Origin: CAWBRT01 sp050015355
Lineage (GTDB): Bacteria; Acidobacteriota; Terriglobia; Terriglobales; Acidobacteriaceae
Assembly (NCBI GenBank): GCA_050015355.1
Contig: JBEKBO010000001.1
Coordinates: 1-64,000 of the forward strand
Direction of reading: 5' to 3'
DNA length: 64,000 nt
Under the pieces are notes generated by a model. That model searched no databases. It saw nothing but the letters and a program-made list of their open reading frames with translations, and was not told where the DNA came from. Of the stretch, positions 54,073 through 62,870 are shown piece by piece. Each line of letters begins with the position of its first letter. Within the stretch, counting starts at the first letter, position 1. Position numbers and translations under genes: made by a program.

Positions 54073-56004
54073 CTATAGTTCGACTGCGACTTCGGCCGCT
54101 TCGCACACAGCCGCCAGGATGTCACGCGGTCTCTCGCAGTCTCCCACTCTCTTCCAAGCGATGCCCGTAAGCTCTGGAAATTTGAGCCGATTAGAGCGAG
54201 CACCTACGGCAATTACGACATTCTCGATGTCCGGAAGAAGAAGAACCGATCCGTCCTTCTTCCGAAGCAAAACTCCACTATGATCCCAGTGTTCGAAGAG
54301 CACCCCGGTAGTAGTCTGGACATTCTGGCTTGCCAAGCGTGACAGGAGAGTGGCTCTCGCGGTCGGTGTAATCGTTTGTCCCAACTGGTCAAGCAGTTCG
54401 ATCAAGACAACCTGTTTGCCCTGTGACGCCAGAAAGTCGGCTGTCTCTAAGCCGACCATCCCTCCTCCCACGACCAGAACTTTCTTCCCCGGAATCTGTT
54501 GCCCGGCAAAAATTGACCAAGCGGACGCGACCTTTTCTGGAAAGTCAGTGGAGATGTCCAGAGCCGCCGGCTGCGCGCCGGTAGCCTCTATCACCACATC
54601 GGCCTTCGCCGCTTCGATGTCGCCCGGTGTAACTTCCACTCCACATTTCACCTCGACACCCAGCTTTTCCAAGTCACGCACGCGAGATCGGATCACCTCT
54701 TGCAATTCAGCCTTTCCCGGCGGGACACAGGCGAGCTGCGCCTGGCCGCCTAGATGAGCGCGCTTCTCCAGCAGCGTAACGTGATGTCCGCGTGCCGCTG
54801 CGACGCGAGCTGCTTCGAGTCCAGCCGGCCCACCGCCTAAGACCAGCACGCGTTTCTTCAGCAGTGCAGGCGGTAAGCCTGCTTCAAAATCGGTTCCGAC
54901 CCAAGGATTCTGAGTGCACCTGACATCGTTCTGCTGCATAAGTCGGCCGATGCAGCCCATGTTGCAAGCCACGCATTTTCGTATGTCTTCCGGCCTGCCC
55001 TCCCTTGCCTTGCGAGGCCAGTAGGGATCGGCAAACAGGGCGCGCCCAGTGGCAACGAAGTCGGCATCGCCGCCGGCAAGGATCGCTTCAGCGACTTCCG
55101 GGCTATTGATACGCCCCACGGCGATGACAGGAATGCTCACCTTCGCTTTGATCGCGCGAGCGTACTTAGCCAAATTGCCGGGCTCATGATAAATCGATTG
55201 AATGACCTGTCCTATCGTGAAGTCAGTCTCATTAACACCGACGCTTACGTGCAGTGCGTTGATGCCTTCGGCCTGAAGCATTTGAGCGAACCCGCTCATT
55301 TCCTCCGTGGTGAGTCCGCCCTGCATGAACTCGGTGGCGCTCAAGCGATATATAACTTGAGCTCTGCCATTCAACCGTTTGCGCACGGCCCGAACCACTT
55401 CCAACGGAAACCTTGCACGGTTCTCGAACGATCCTCCGTACCCATCCCGGCGGCGGTTCGAGTACGGCGAGAGAAACTGCTGCAGCAGGTAACCGTGTGC
55501 GCCGTGGACTTCCACCATCTCGAAACCAGCCTCAACAACCCTTGCCGCAGCGGCGGCAAAGCACTCAATCATGAGATTGATATCCTCAACGGTCATTTCC
55601 CGCGGAACCTCGCCCGTCATGCGGTGTGGAACCGCCGAGGGCGCGAGTACCGGAAGCCCGCTGGATTTCGACGACATCAACCTTCCGGTGTGTATCAGTT
55701 GAATGGCGGGCACAGCCCCTTCATCCCGGATGGTTCTGGCTAGCCTTTGCAACCCGGGGATAAAGCGGTCGTCGGCAGCTCCGATACCATTGACGCGGTG
55801 TTTCCCGCTCTGGTGGATGTAGACAGCTTCCACAATGATCAGTCCAACCCCGCCGCGCGCCCGCTCCCGGTAATAGGAAATATTGCGATCACATACCATG
55901 CCGTCAGTGCCCGTAAAGTTAGTGCCCATCGCCGGCATCACGATCCGGTTCTTGATTCGTACGACACCTATGCTGCCTTCCTGGAACAGATGAGGATATT
56001 GCAT
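54073..56004 (-). CDS. NADH:flavin oxidoreductase (OYE) fused to Fe-S/FAD reductase domain, second copy
   Basis: 643 residues. FMN barrel: NRIVMPAMGTNF, AIQLIHTGR, EVHGAHGYLLQQFLSPYSNRR, ATGRALFADP. Cluster cysteines: CVACNMGCI, then C in VRCTQNP. FAD/NAD(P) part: LVLGGGPAGLEAARVA and VVGGGMVGLETADFL. GGAGATG precedes the ATG. It could reduce the double bond made by one of the dehydratases in the cluster; that link is inference. It follows the enolase gene across a 210-base gap with a stem-loop. Confidence 0.92.
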   Translation of the reverse strand: MQYPHLFQEGSIGVVRIKNRIVMPAMGTNFTGTDGMVCDRNISYYRERARGGVGLIIVEAVYIHQSGKHRVNGIGAADDRFIPGLQRLARTIRDEGAVPAIQLIHTGRLMSSKSSGLPVLAPSAVPHRMTGEVPREMTVEDINLMIECFAAAAARVVEAGFEMVEVHGAHGYLLQQFLSPYSNRRRDGYGGSFENRARFPLEVVRAVRKRLNGRAQVIYRLSATEFMQGGLTTEEMSGFAQMLQAEGINALHVSVGVNETDFTIGQVIQSIYHEPGNLAKYARAIKAKVSIPVIAVGRINSPEVAEAILAGGDADFVATGRALFADPYWPRKAREGRPEDIRKCVACNMGCIGRLMQQNDVRCTQNPWVGTDFEAGLPPALLKKRVLVLGGGPAGLEAARVAAARGHHVTLLEKRAHLGGQAQLACVPPGKAELQEVIRSRVRDLEKLGVEVKCGVEVTPGDIEAAKADVVIEATGAQPAALDISTDFPEKVASAWSIFAGQQIPGKKVLVVGGGMVGLETADFLASQGKQVVLIELLDQLGQTITPTARATLLSRLASQNVQTTTGVLFEHWDHSGVLLRKKDGSVLLLPDIENVVIAVGARSNRLKFPELTGIAWKRVGDCERPRDILAAVCEAAEVAVEL

Positions 56005-56145
56005 GTTTCATCTCCGGGCCTGACGGACAAACCCCTTTTTTTCGGCGTGTGTAGTGCCCCCACAAGTAAGAAAAACTGGCCTCAGCACATCAAAAAGCTT
56101 TCACCTTGATGATCGGCGCCACCAGAGTACGGCCTGCGACGATCC

Positions 56146-56188
56146 GGCGGGTGGGCCTCAACTTTTCAAAACTTGAAACTCACCCGCC
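56146..56188. terminator. Stem-loop between the enolase and OYE genes
   Basis: GGCGGGTGGG (56146-56155) and CTCACCCGCC (56179-56188) pair at nine of ten positions, with a nested A/T-rich near-palindrome in the loop. It lies just downstream of the enolase stop in the direction of transcription. No long U-tract follows on the minus strand, so it may be an attenuator or RNA-stability element instead of a full terminator. Confidence 0.4.
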
Positions 56189-56214
56189 TTGATCGGCCTG
56201 CAATGTTCTCGGCC

Positions 56215-57513
56215 TCAGCGAACCGTCGCGGATTTCGCCAGCGTGGGCCATTCAACCAATTTAATGCCGAACTCCTCTTCGATACGGATCAGCGCATTCA
56301 GTTTTGCCAGCCGTTCCCCACCCTTGACGCCAGTCTTGATCATCAAAGCGTTCCATGACACCGCCAGGTGCGCGATTGAGTCATCGACCGTCTCCCCCGA
56401 GCGATGCGACAAGACTACCGACATCCCATGTTTCTGCGCCAGTCGTGAAGTGATTTCGGCGCCCGTGATCGTGCCCACCTGGTTTGTCTTGACGATCATC
56501 GCTCCGGCCGATTTTGCCTTGATTCCGGCTTCGGTGCGCTGCGGGTTGGTGGCGTAGATATCGTCAGCACAGACGAGGCACTTGGTTCCAACCCGCGCAT
56601 TTAGCGCGGCAAAACCTTCGTAATCGTTGCTATGAAATCCATCTTCGACCCAGATCATCTGGAACCTATCGACCAGCTCCGTAAGGTAGTCCAGTTGCTG
56701 CTGAGAGGTCCGGGTGGTGCCTTCACGCGTGTAGCGGTAGACCTTCTCTTTTGTATCCCACAGGCGATCCGCCGCAAGATCCAGGCCTATTCTTAGCTCC
56801 GCTCCTTGCTGGTCGGATATCTTCTTGCAAGCTTCTTCGAGAATTTTGAACGCCTCGAAGTCGTTCAGATTCGCCGTCCACGCGTTCTCGTCGTCCGTGC
56901 CGCCCGCAAAGGCCGGGTCCTTCTTCTCCAGCAGCCTGCCGACTTCCTCATGCACCAGCAGATTGATCCGGATTCCCTGCTTTGCGCTTTTAATACCCAA
57001 TGGAAGGACAAGGTGCTCTTGCATATCGGGTGCTGGCCCCAGGCTATGTGCCCCTCCACCGATAACATTGCCCAGCGGAAAAGGAACGCTATACTTCGCC
57101 TTCTCATCGATAAACTTGAACAACGGAATCTGCAACGACTCTGCCGCGGCTATCGCACAGGCCACGGAGACTACAGTGGAGGCATTGCCGCCCATGCGCT
57201 CGAAATTCGGCGTGGCATCAACCTCGTGCAGGAACTGGTCGATCCGCCGCCGTTCGGCGGCATCCGTACCGATGAGCGCGGGAAAGATACTTCGCTTCAG
57301 AAGCGAAATCGATCCCTGAATTCCCTCCGGCGAGTATGCCGGCGCCTCGAACTCGCCTCGGCTTCCAGGTGCGCCAAAAGGCGCCGCGGCCCTGCCGAAT
57401 CCATTCTGGGTCTCGACATCTACTTCCAGTGTCTCCACGCCCCGGCTATCGAATATCGTTCTGCAACCTATCTTCTTTATGATCGTCTCTTTCAACTTGG
57501 TGCTCCTCTCCAT
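56215..57513 (-). CDS. Divergent enolase (phosphopyruvate hydratase family)
   Basis: About 432 residues. Catalytic set kept: His in GGGAHSLG, Glu in MQEHLVLP, Glu in DDENAW, metal ligands Asp in IGLDLAAD, Glu in WVEDGF, Asp in CADDIYATNP, Lys in IVKTNQVGTIT, SHRSGET, and Lys in MIKTGVKGGERLAK. The mobile SGAST loop of true enolases is replaced by FGAPGSRGEFEAP, so the phosphate-closing serine is missing. The substrate may not be 2-phosphoglycerate. The start is open: ATG 57513, or TTG 57495, which has GGAGAGGAG seven bases upstream and fits the enolase N-terminus better. Confidence 0.82.
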   Translation of the reverse strand: MERSTKLKETIIKKIGCRTIFDSRGVETLEVDVETQNGFGRAAAPFGAPGSRGEFEAPAYSPEGIQGSISLLKRSIFPALIGTDAAERRRIDQFLHEVDATPNFERMGGNASTVVSVACAIAAAESLQIPLFKFIDEKAKYSVPFPLGNVIGGGAHSLGPAPDMQEHLVLPLGIKSAKQGIRINLLVHEEVGRLLEKKDPAFAGGTDDENAWTANLNDFEAFKILEEACKKISDQQGAELRIGLDLAADRLWDTKEKVYRYTREGTTRTSQQQLDYLTELVDRFQMIWVEDGFHSNDYEGFAALNARVGTKCLVCADDIYATNPQRTEAGIKAKSAGAMIVKTNQVGTITGAEITSRLAQKHGMSVVLSHRSGETVDDSIAHLAVSWNALMIKTGVKGGERLAKLNALIRIEEEFGIKLVEWPTLAKSATVR

Positions 57514-57661
57514 TGCGTCACCGTCAAACAAAACCGGCGCGGTTGAGTAATGCGGTCGTGCAAGTCACGTCTATCTTCCGCAACATAAACTTAAATGACG
57601 CGGCGGCGTCTCGGCGCTCGCCGGTCCCGAGCGGCGTCCAGCAAACTGATTTGCGGCTCAA

Positions 57662-59005
57662 CTATGCCGCGCCAACGTCCTCCAGCGACCTGCCCTTGGT
57701 CTCAATGCCGAGCCAGTAAACCAGCCCGCAAGCAATCCAGAAAAACAGCGCCATAGTGATGTAGACACCGTAGTACATTTTGTTGGCCACGAAGTATCCG
57801 AACACGATCGGACTTAGCGCCGAACTGACGCGACCGGCGCCGGTTGACCAACAAGTCGCGGTCGCGCGCACCTTCGATGGATACAACTCGGCTGTCCACA
57901 CCACGGTTCCGGCGACGCCCTGCTCATAGAAGAACGCCAGAATGCACGCTCCCCAAACAAGGTATGCGGGATTCTGTATCATCCCAAACGCAAGCGCAGC
58001 CACGCCGCCAAGACCGAATCCGACGTAGAACAGTTGCTTTCTGCCAAACTTCTCAATGGTGTAAAAGGCAGTCATCCGGCCGAGGATGGCGGAGAACGCG
58101 GCATACAACGTATAGGTGAATGTCTTCACCAGCGTCAGCTTGAACACTACGACCAGAATCGAAGGAAGCCATAGCACAAAGCCGTAGTAGCCGAAGTACG
58201 CGAAGAAGTAGTAGCCCGCGGTAAGAATGAACCGCTTGAGATAGGGATCCTTCAACAAAACACCGATGGGCACCTTTTCGGCCAGTTGTTCGTTGCCGAG
58301 ATTGCGGACATCAGCATCGGTGGCGCCTAACTGTTTCAGAACCGTCGCCGCTTCTTCTTTTCTTCCCTTGATGGCGAGCCATCGCGGAGACTCAGGCACC
58401 TTCCACCTGACGACAAACGACAACGCCGCGGGCAGCACGCCAAGAATGAACAGAATTCGCCATCCATAAGTCGGAACCAGCATGAGCGATGCTATGGCCG
58501 CGGCCAGCAACCCGAAGGGCCAGAGAACAGTAAGTACAGCCACGAACCTTCCGCGGTGTTTGGCTGAGATATACTCCGAGACCAGAGCGGTATCGACAGG
58601 AATCATGCCTCCGAGACACATCCCCGTGATGAACCTATAGATCAGGAACTGTCCAACGCCGGTGGCAAAGATCGTCAGGCCGCTGAACAAACTGAAGCCC
58701 AGGATCGTGCCGATAAAACCAACCTTGCGGCCATACTTGTCGGTGACCGGCCCCCACACGATCGCGCCGAGAAACATTCCCCAAATGCCGGCCGATGTCA
58801 GCATGCCAACCATGATGGCGTCCAGTTTCCACTCTTTGATAATCGACGGCATCGCATAGGAGGCGATATAGGTATCAAAAGAGTCGAACATGAATCCCAA
58901 GGCGGCGGCGGCTATAATGAAATAGTGGACAGATCTGAGCGGTAGCTTCTCTACAATTCTGTCGACAGTAGTGGTCGAGGTCTTTACCTCAGTAGTTGAA
59001 TTCAC
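57662..59005 (-). CDS. MFS transporter, sugar/organic acid type (SP/AAHS-like)
   Basis: 447 residues, 12 helices. FMFDSFDTYIASYAMPSI in helix 1, GPVTDKYGRKVGFI (motif A), GMCLGGMIPVDTALVSEYISAKHRG in helix 4, PESPRWLAIKGRKEEA in the central loop and ELYPSKVRATATCWSTGAGRV late: metabolite:H+ symporters. GTG start, with GGAGGA upstream. Between the SLC13 transporter and the enolase in the cluster. Confidence 0.9.
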   Translation of the reverse strand: MNSTTEVKTSTTTVDRIVEKLPLRSVHYFIIAAAALGFMFDSFDTYIASYAMPSIIKEWKLDAIMVGMLTSAGIWGMFLGAIVWGPVTDKYGRKVGFIGTILGFSLFSGLTIFATGVGQFLIYRFITGMCLGGMIPVDTALVSEYISAKHRGRFVAVLTVLWPFGLLAAAIASLMLVPTYGWRILFILGVLPAALSFVVRWKVPESPRWLAIKGRKEEAATVLKQLGATDADVRNLGNEQLAEKVPIGVLLKDPYLKRFILTAGYYFFAYFGYYGFVLWLPSILVVVFKLTLVKTFTYTLYAAFSAILGRMTAFYTIEKFGRKQLFYVGFGLGGVAALAFGMIQNPAYLVWGACILAFFYEQGVAGTVVWTAELYPSKVRATATCWSTGAGRVSSALSPIVFGYFVANKMYYGVYITMALFFWIACGLVYWLGIETKGRSLEDVGAA

Positions 59006-59101
59006 GGCAATCCTCCAATAGCTTTCCTCGATGACCTTTCAATGACTCTGTATCGCAATATTCCTCTAGCTCTTCACAGCCGAGCTATCTCGCAGAAAGT
59101 T

Positions 59102-60577
59102 TCACCACAAACCCAGCAGCTTCCAGTAGCCTAATCCTAGTGTCATGTAGATCACGCCGCAGATGAATGCGATAATGTGCCCGACCTTCCACCAGGTGGC
59201 CTGACCCACGTATCCCGGACTGAACAACACTGGCGCCACCGCATTGCTGTAGTGGGTGAGCAAACATCCGAATTCTGAAGCGGCTCCCATTAAAAAGATA
59301 AGCGGCCACTTGGGGACATTCGCAACCAGTCCGATAGTGAACAACACAGGAATAAACGTCGTGCAGAACGGCGCAAGAGAGGCAAAGAAGTAGCGGACGC
59401 CGCAACTCAACAACAGCAGAATCAACAGCATCGTGAAAGTGCTATAGCCTGCAAAACTGAAATTCCTGGATATTATCTTAGCCAGCCAAATGAAGAACCC
59501 CGCCTTCGCCAAGCCGTCAGCCAGACTGATGATCCCGCCGTACCACATCAGAATGCTCCAGGCACCCTTGGCGCTTGCCAGGCTATTCCAACTCACAACC
59601 CCAGTGACAAGACAGGCGGCGACGAAACCGATTGCTACTGCCGTCGCGTCAATCTTGGTAAGATTTCCCGTGGCCCATCCGATGATCGCCAACACGAACA
59701 AGCAGGCCAGGGTCTTTTCGCGTCGAGTCGCCGGCCCCATTTCCGTCAGCCCACGCTCGGAGATTGTGCTGTTATCGATTTGCTTTATCTCTGGCGGATA
59801 CAGCTTGTACACGATCCAGGGCAGCAGCATCAGAATGAACAGTGCAGGCGGAGTAAGCGCCTGTGACCACTGCATCCACGAGACATCCACCTTCAGGATG
59901 CTCTTTGCGAAAGTGGTGACAATCAGATTAGTGGCAGAGGCGGTAAGGAAAACGTGAGCCGTGGTAATGCTTATCTGATAGAGGAGCAAACTCAGGTACC
60001 CACCTATCCGCCTCGAGGTCGGCCCGGGCTCCGACCCAAGCGTTACGGCCAGGCTGCGAAAAATCGGGTACACCAGGCCGCCGGTGCGGGCGGTGTTCGA
60101 AGGAGTCGCTGGACTGATGATTAAGTCCGTGAACGCGGCGACGTAGCCGAGCCCCAGCGTTGTTCTGCCTAATCTAGTACCGATCAACAGAAACGCTATC
60201 CTTTTCCCCAAACCCGTTTCGATAAATGCCTGGCCGAGCATAAAAGCCGAGAACACCAACCACGCAGTCGGTGATGCGAACCCGGCCAGAACAACGGTCG
60301 TGTTTTTGAGGAAAATACCCGAAATGGCAATCGCCACCAGCAGAACGACGGCTTCCGGCACCGGGCGCAGCATCATGCCCAGAATGGCGCCGATGTAGAT
60401 GGCGAATAGCCTCCAGGCGGCGACTGGAAGATCCGCCGGAACAGGTGCCAAAAAAATCACGACAGGCACAAGGATCGTGATCGCCGCCCGAATAAGTTTT
60501 CCCTTCATCTCCTCGCTGCTGATCGAGGTAGGTTGAAGGGCAGGTTGAATCGCTTTTACGCCGGGGCCGGAACTCAT
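59102..60577 (-). CDS. SLC13/DASS family dicarboxylate (anion:Na+) symporter, second copy
   Basis: 491 residues. LAGFASPTAWLVFSAFMLGQAFIETGLGKRIAF and ISPATPSNTARTGGLVYPIFRSL are DASS motifs; it is paralogous to the gene at 52562-54034. GGAGGA precedes the ATG. 42 bases after the AcnX large-subunit stop, so co-transcription is likely. The substrate is probably a di- or tricarboxylate. Confidence 0.9.
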   Translation of the reverse strand: MSSGPGVKAIQPALQPTSISSEEMKGKLIRAAITILVPVVIFLAPVPADLPVAAWRLFAIYIGAILGMMLRPVPEAVVLLVAIAISGIFLKNTTVVLAGFASPTAWLVFSAFMLGQAFIETGLGKRIAFLLIGTRLGRTTLGLGYVAAFTDLIISPATPSNTARTGGLVYPIFRSLAVTLGSEPGPTSRRIGGYLSLLLYQISITTAHVFLTASATNLIVTTFAKSILKVDVSWMQWSQALTPPALFILMLLPWIVYKLYPPEIKQIDNSTISERGLTEMGPATRREKTLACLFVLAIIGWATGNLTKIDATAVAIGFVAACLVTGVVSWNSLASAKGAWSILMWYGGIISLADGLAKAGFFIWLAKIISRNFSFAGYSTFTMLLILLLLSCGVRYFFASLAPFCTTFIPVLFTIGLVANVPKWPLIFLMGAASEFGCLLTHYSNAVAPVLFSPGYVGQATWWKVGHIIAFICGVIYMTLGLGYWKLLGLW

Positions 60578-60619
60578 GGGAGTCCTCCGTTCGCATCTGC
60601 GTTCGCTAACCCGAATTGT

Positions 60620-61837
60620 TTACTTCCAGAAGCCTGTCACCGCCGCATCAACGCAGCGTTTCGCTTCGCCAAACCACACGCCAAACCCGTTCGATCCCGG
60701 GGCATAGAAAGCCATCTTGCCTGAGTTCGTCGCCAGCGTCTTGAACCCGAGTGCCTCGGGATTTCCCAGGATGGTGCACAAATCCTGGGTGACGATCGCG
60801 CCTGATTCTTCAATCGCCCGCACGTAGCCGAGTTGAGCAGCCATGGCCTTGATCGCCACGTTGGTATGCACCCACATGGTCACGTCCTTGGATATCTTCT
60901 TGCCGTGCAAAAGTCGCGCAAGCTCTTCCAGTTGTGACAACGAGTAGTGCGGACAGCCAAGCGCCACGTAGTCAACCTTGTTGTCGCGAGCAGAGGTGAG
61001 CTGCTGTTTGCCTTCTTCGATCTCGCGGTTGGTGATCACAATGGTGTCGTACTTCTTACCGCGGAAGGCCGCTTCAACCGTCGGCGCTTCCGGAGTGACG
61101 CCGGCGACATGGAACATAGCGACGCCGCCCGAGGATGCCAACGCAGCCCCCAAGTACACCAAGGCTTCCGTCGAAGGATAAGAGATGCCACTGAAGACCG
61201 GGATCTTTGTCCCGACTCTCTTCCCAACATAGGTGCCTAGCCCGCCGTAGTCGGCGATATCGCGTAAATCGGCAGTTACCTTGTAGAGCACATCTCCCTT
61301 GCGGTTTTCGTCGAGATGCAATCCGTACAGAGGAGTGCGCCCAGTAAGTCCAGAAGCCATGGCGGTCGGTCCGCCTTCACGGTTATCCCGCGCGCCTAGT
61401 ACGGAGTTAGTGAACACAACCGCCGAAGACTCCGCCCACGCAATCGATTCTCCGAACTTAGGGATGAATCCCATGTAGTAAGGAACGCACGTCGAAGAAC
61501 CATAACAACCCATGCATTCGTAGGCTTTTTCGATTCGCAATTGGTTTGTCGACCAGTCCGGAGGCATTTTCAGGTCCCTGCTCCGATCGACTCCAATCAC
61601 GTTCAACGTTGTCGGCACGCATACCTTCGCACCGCTCTTCGCGATGTCCTCCACCCACTCCATGCCTGCGATGCCGTGACTCTTCAGCGAGAGCCCCGCG
61701 ATATGCGCTGTCTTAATTGGAATCAGCTTTTCGGCCCCGTAGATCTCACCGATGGCCACCACAATATCCATCGCCATCTTCACCGGTTGCCCTGATGCGC
61801 CGTCGAGCATGCGTTTCTCTTCGTCTGTCAGCTTCAT
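60620..61837 (-). CDS. Aconitase X (AcnX) catalytic/large subunit
   Basis: 405 residues. AcnX hallmarks: CMGCYGSSTCVPYYMGF, FGESIAWAESSAVVFTNSVLGARDNREGGP, LTGRTPLYGLHLDENR, and ALGCPHYSLSQLEELARLL. Known AcnX enzymes are cis-3-hydroxy-L-proline dehydratase in bacteria and phosphomevalonate dehydratase in archaea; large and small subunits are separate here. GGTGGAG lies upstream of the ATG, which overlaps the small-subunit stop by four bases. Confidence 0.9.
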   Translation of the reverse strand: MKLTDEEKRMLDGASGQPVKMAMDIVVAIGEIYGAEKLIPIKTAHIAGLSLKSHGIAGMEWVEDIAKSGAKVCVPTTLNVIGVDRSRDLKMPPDWSTNQLRIEKAYECMGCYGSSTCVPYYMGFIPKFGESIAWAESSAVVFTNSVLGARDNREGGPTAMASGLTGRTPLYGLHLDENRKGDVLYKVTADLRDIADYGGLGTYVGKRVGTKIPVFSGISYPSTEALVYLGAALASSGGVAMFHVAGVTPEAPTVEAAFRGKKYDTIVITNREIEEGKQQLTSARDNKVDYVALGCPHYSLSQLEELARLLHGKKISKDVTMWVHTNVAIKAMAAQLGYVRAIEESGAIVTQDLCTILGNPEALGFKTLATNSGKMAFYAPGSNGFGVWFGEAKRCVDAAVTGFWK

Positions 61838-62244
61838 TTGCTCTCCACCTCAACTGTTCCGTTAACGGCGTCCACCTTAACGTAGTCACCGGTTTTGATA
61901 ACCTCCAGCGGGTTCTGTTCCAGGCTGTCAACCACGGGAATGCCGCCCATGATTGCGCCAACGGCAATGATCGTTTCCGTAGTCAGGTTGATCATCGCCT
62001 TGGGACCGCTCTTGCACTTCGCTAGTTGGTAGACAACGTAGGAACCCCCGGTACTGCCTTTACCGTGAGGGAAAATCAGGATCTTGTCCTTGATGGACTT
62101 GTTGAGTAGCTCATGGCCATGCTCGAGAATTCTGCCGTCGGTCAAGTCGACCCCGAAGTTGAATCCTATCGGTTGGTGGCAGACTAATGCCTCTCCCTCC
62201 GCATACCCCTTGCTGATGGGTCTCCCCTTAATGACAATTGACAT
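61834..62244 (-). CDS. Aconitase X swivel/small subunit (DUF126)
   Basis: 136 residues. GEALVCHQPIGFNFGVD and GRILEHGHELLNKSI, then FPHGKGSTGGSYVVYQL with the active-site-type serine, match DUF126, the swivelling domain of AcnX. ATG 62244 has GAGGCGG upstream; the GTG at 62253 lies within that site. The overlap with the large subunit (ATGA) points to a stoichiometric complex. Confidence 0.9.
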   Translation of the reverse strand: MSIVIKGRPISKGYAEGEALVCHQPIGFNFGVDLTDGRILEHGHELLNKSIKDKILIFPHGKGSTGGSYVVYQLAKCKSGPKAMINLTTETIIAVGAIMGGIPVVDSLEQNPLEVIKTGDYVKVDAVNGTVEVESK

Positions 62245-62345
62245 GTTTTTCACCGCCTCAGTTTTACTGCCATGAAATTTAATAATGCCTTTGGTAATCT
62301 ACTTATCGAATCTGTTTGCTCTCTAGCAAATCAGCAACTTTACCT

Positions 62346-62870
62346 CTACCCGCTGCCGGAACTGGTCTTCGCCGGTTCGGACAAATGCTTCTTCAGGTAA
62401 GCGACCAGACCGCCTTCCTGCACCAACTCAAGAATGTGGGGCGGTATGGCGCTGCAATCGTAAACTTCGTCCTTGGTTGTGTTGGTGATCCTACCCCGCT
62501 CGAAGTTGATCTCAATGATGTCGTTCGCGCTGATCCGGTCCGCTTCGCGGCATTCGACCACGGGCAGGCCGATATTGATCGCATTGCGATAGAAGATACG
62601 GGCAAAAAATTTGGCGACGATTGCTCCCACGCCCAGGTAGCGCAAGGTCAACGGCGAGGTTTCACGACTGGAACCTGAACCGAAGTTGACGCCGGCAACC
62701 AGAATGTCGCCTTTACGCACCTTGCCGGCAAACTCCGGGTCCAGCGCGCTGAGTGTGTACTTCGCGGCCTCGGCGACGCTAAGCTCCATGTACTGCGGCG
62801 GAGAAATGATGTCAGTATTAATGTTGTCGCCGTACTTGAACGCCTTGCCGCGAACGATCATGCTATTCAC
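62346..62870 (-). CDS. 3-isopropylmalate dehydratase-like small subunit (LeuD family)
   Basis: 174 residues. FKYGDNINTDIISPPQYM, VNFGSGSSRETSPLTLRYLGVGAIVAKFFARIFYRNAINIGLPV are the aconitase swivel-domain hallmarks (GSGSSRE). GTG 62870 has GGAGGT seven bases upstream; ATG 62861 is the alternative. It overlaps the large-subunit gene by eight bases. No leuA or leuB is adjacent, so homoaconitase, dimethylmalate dehydratase or another member is as likely as leucine synthesis. Confidence 0.9.
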   Translation of the reverse strand: MNSMIVRGKAFKYGDNINTDIISPPQYMELSVAEAAKYTLSALDPEFAGKVRKGDILVAGVNFGSGSSRETSPLTLRYLGVGAIVAKFFARIFYRNAINIGLPVVECREADRISANDIIEINFERGRITNTTKDEVYDCSAIPPHILELVQEGGLVAYLKKHLSEPAKTSSGSG

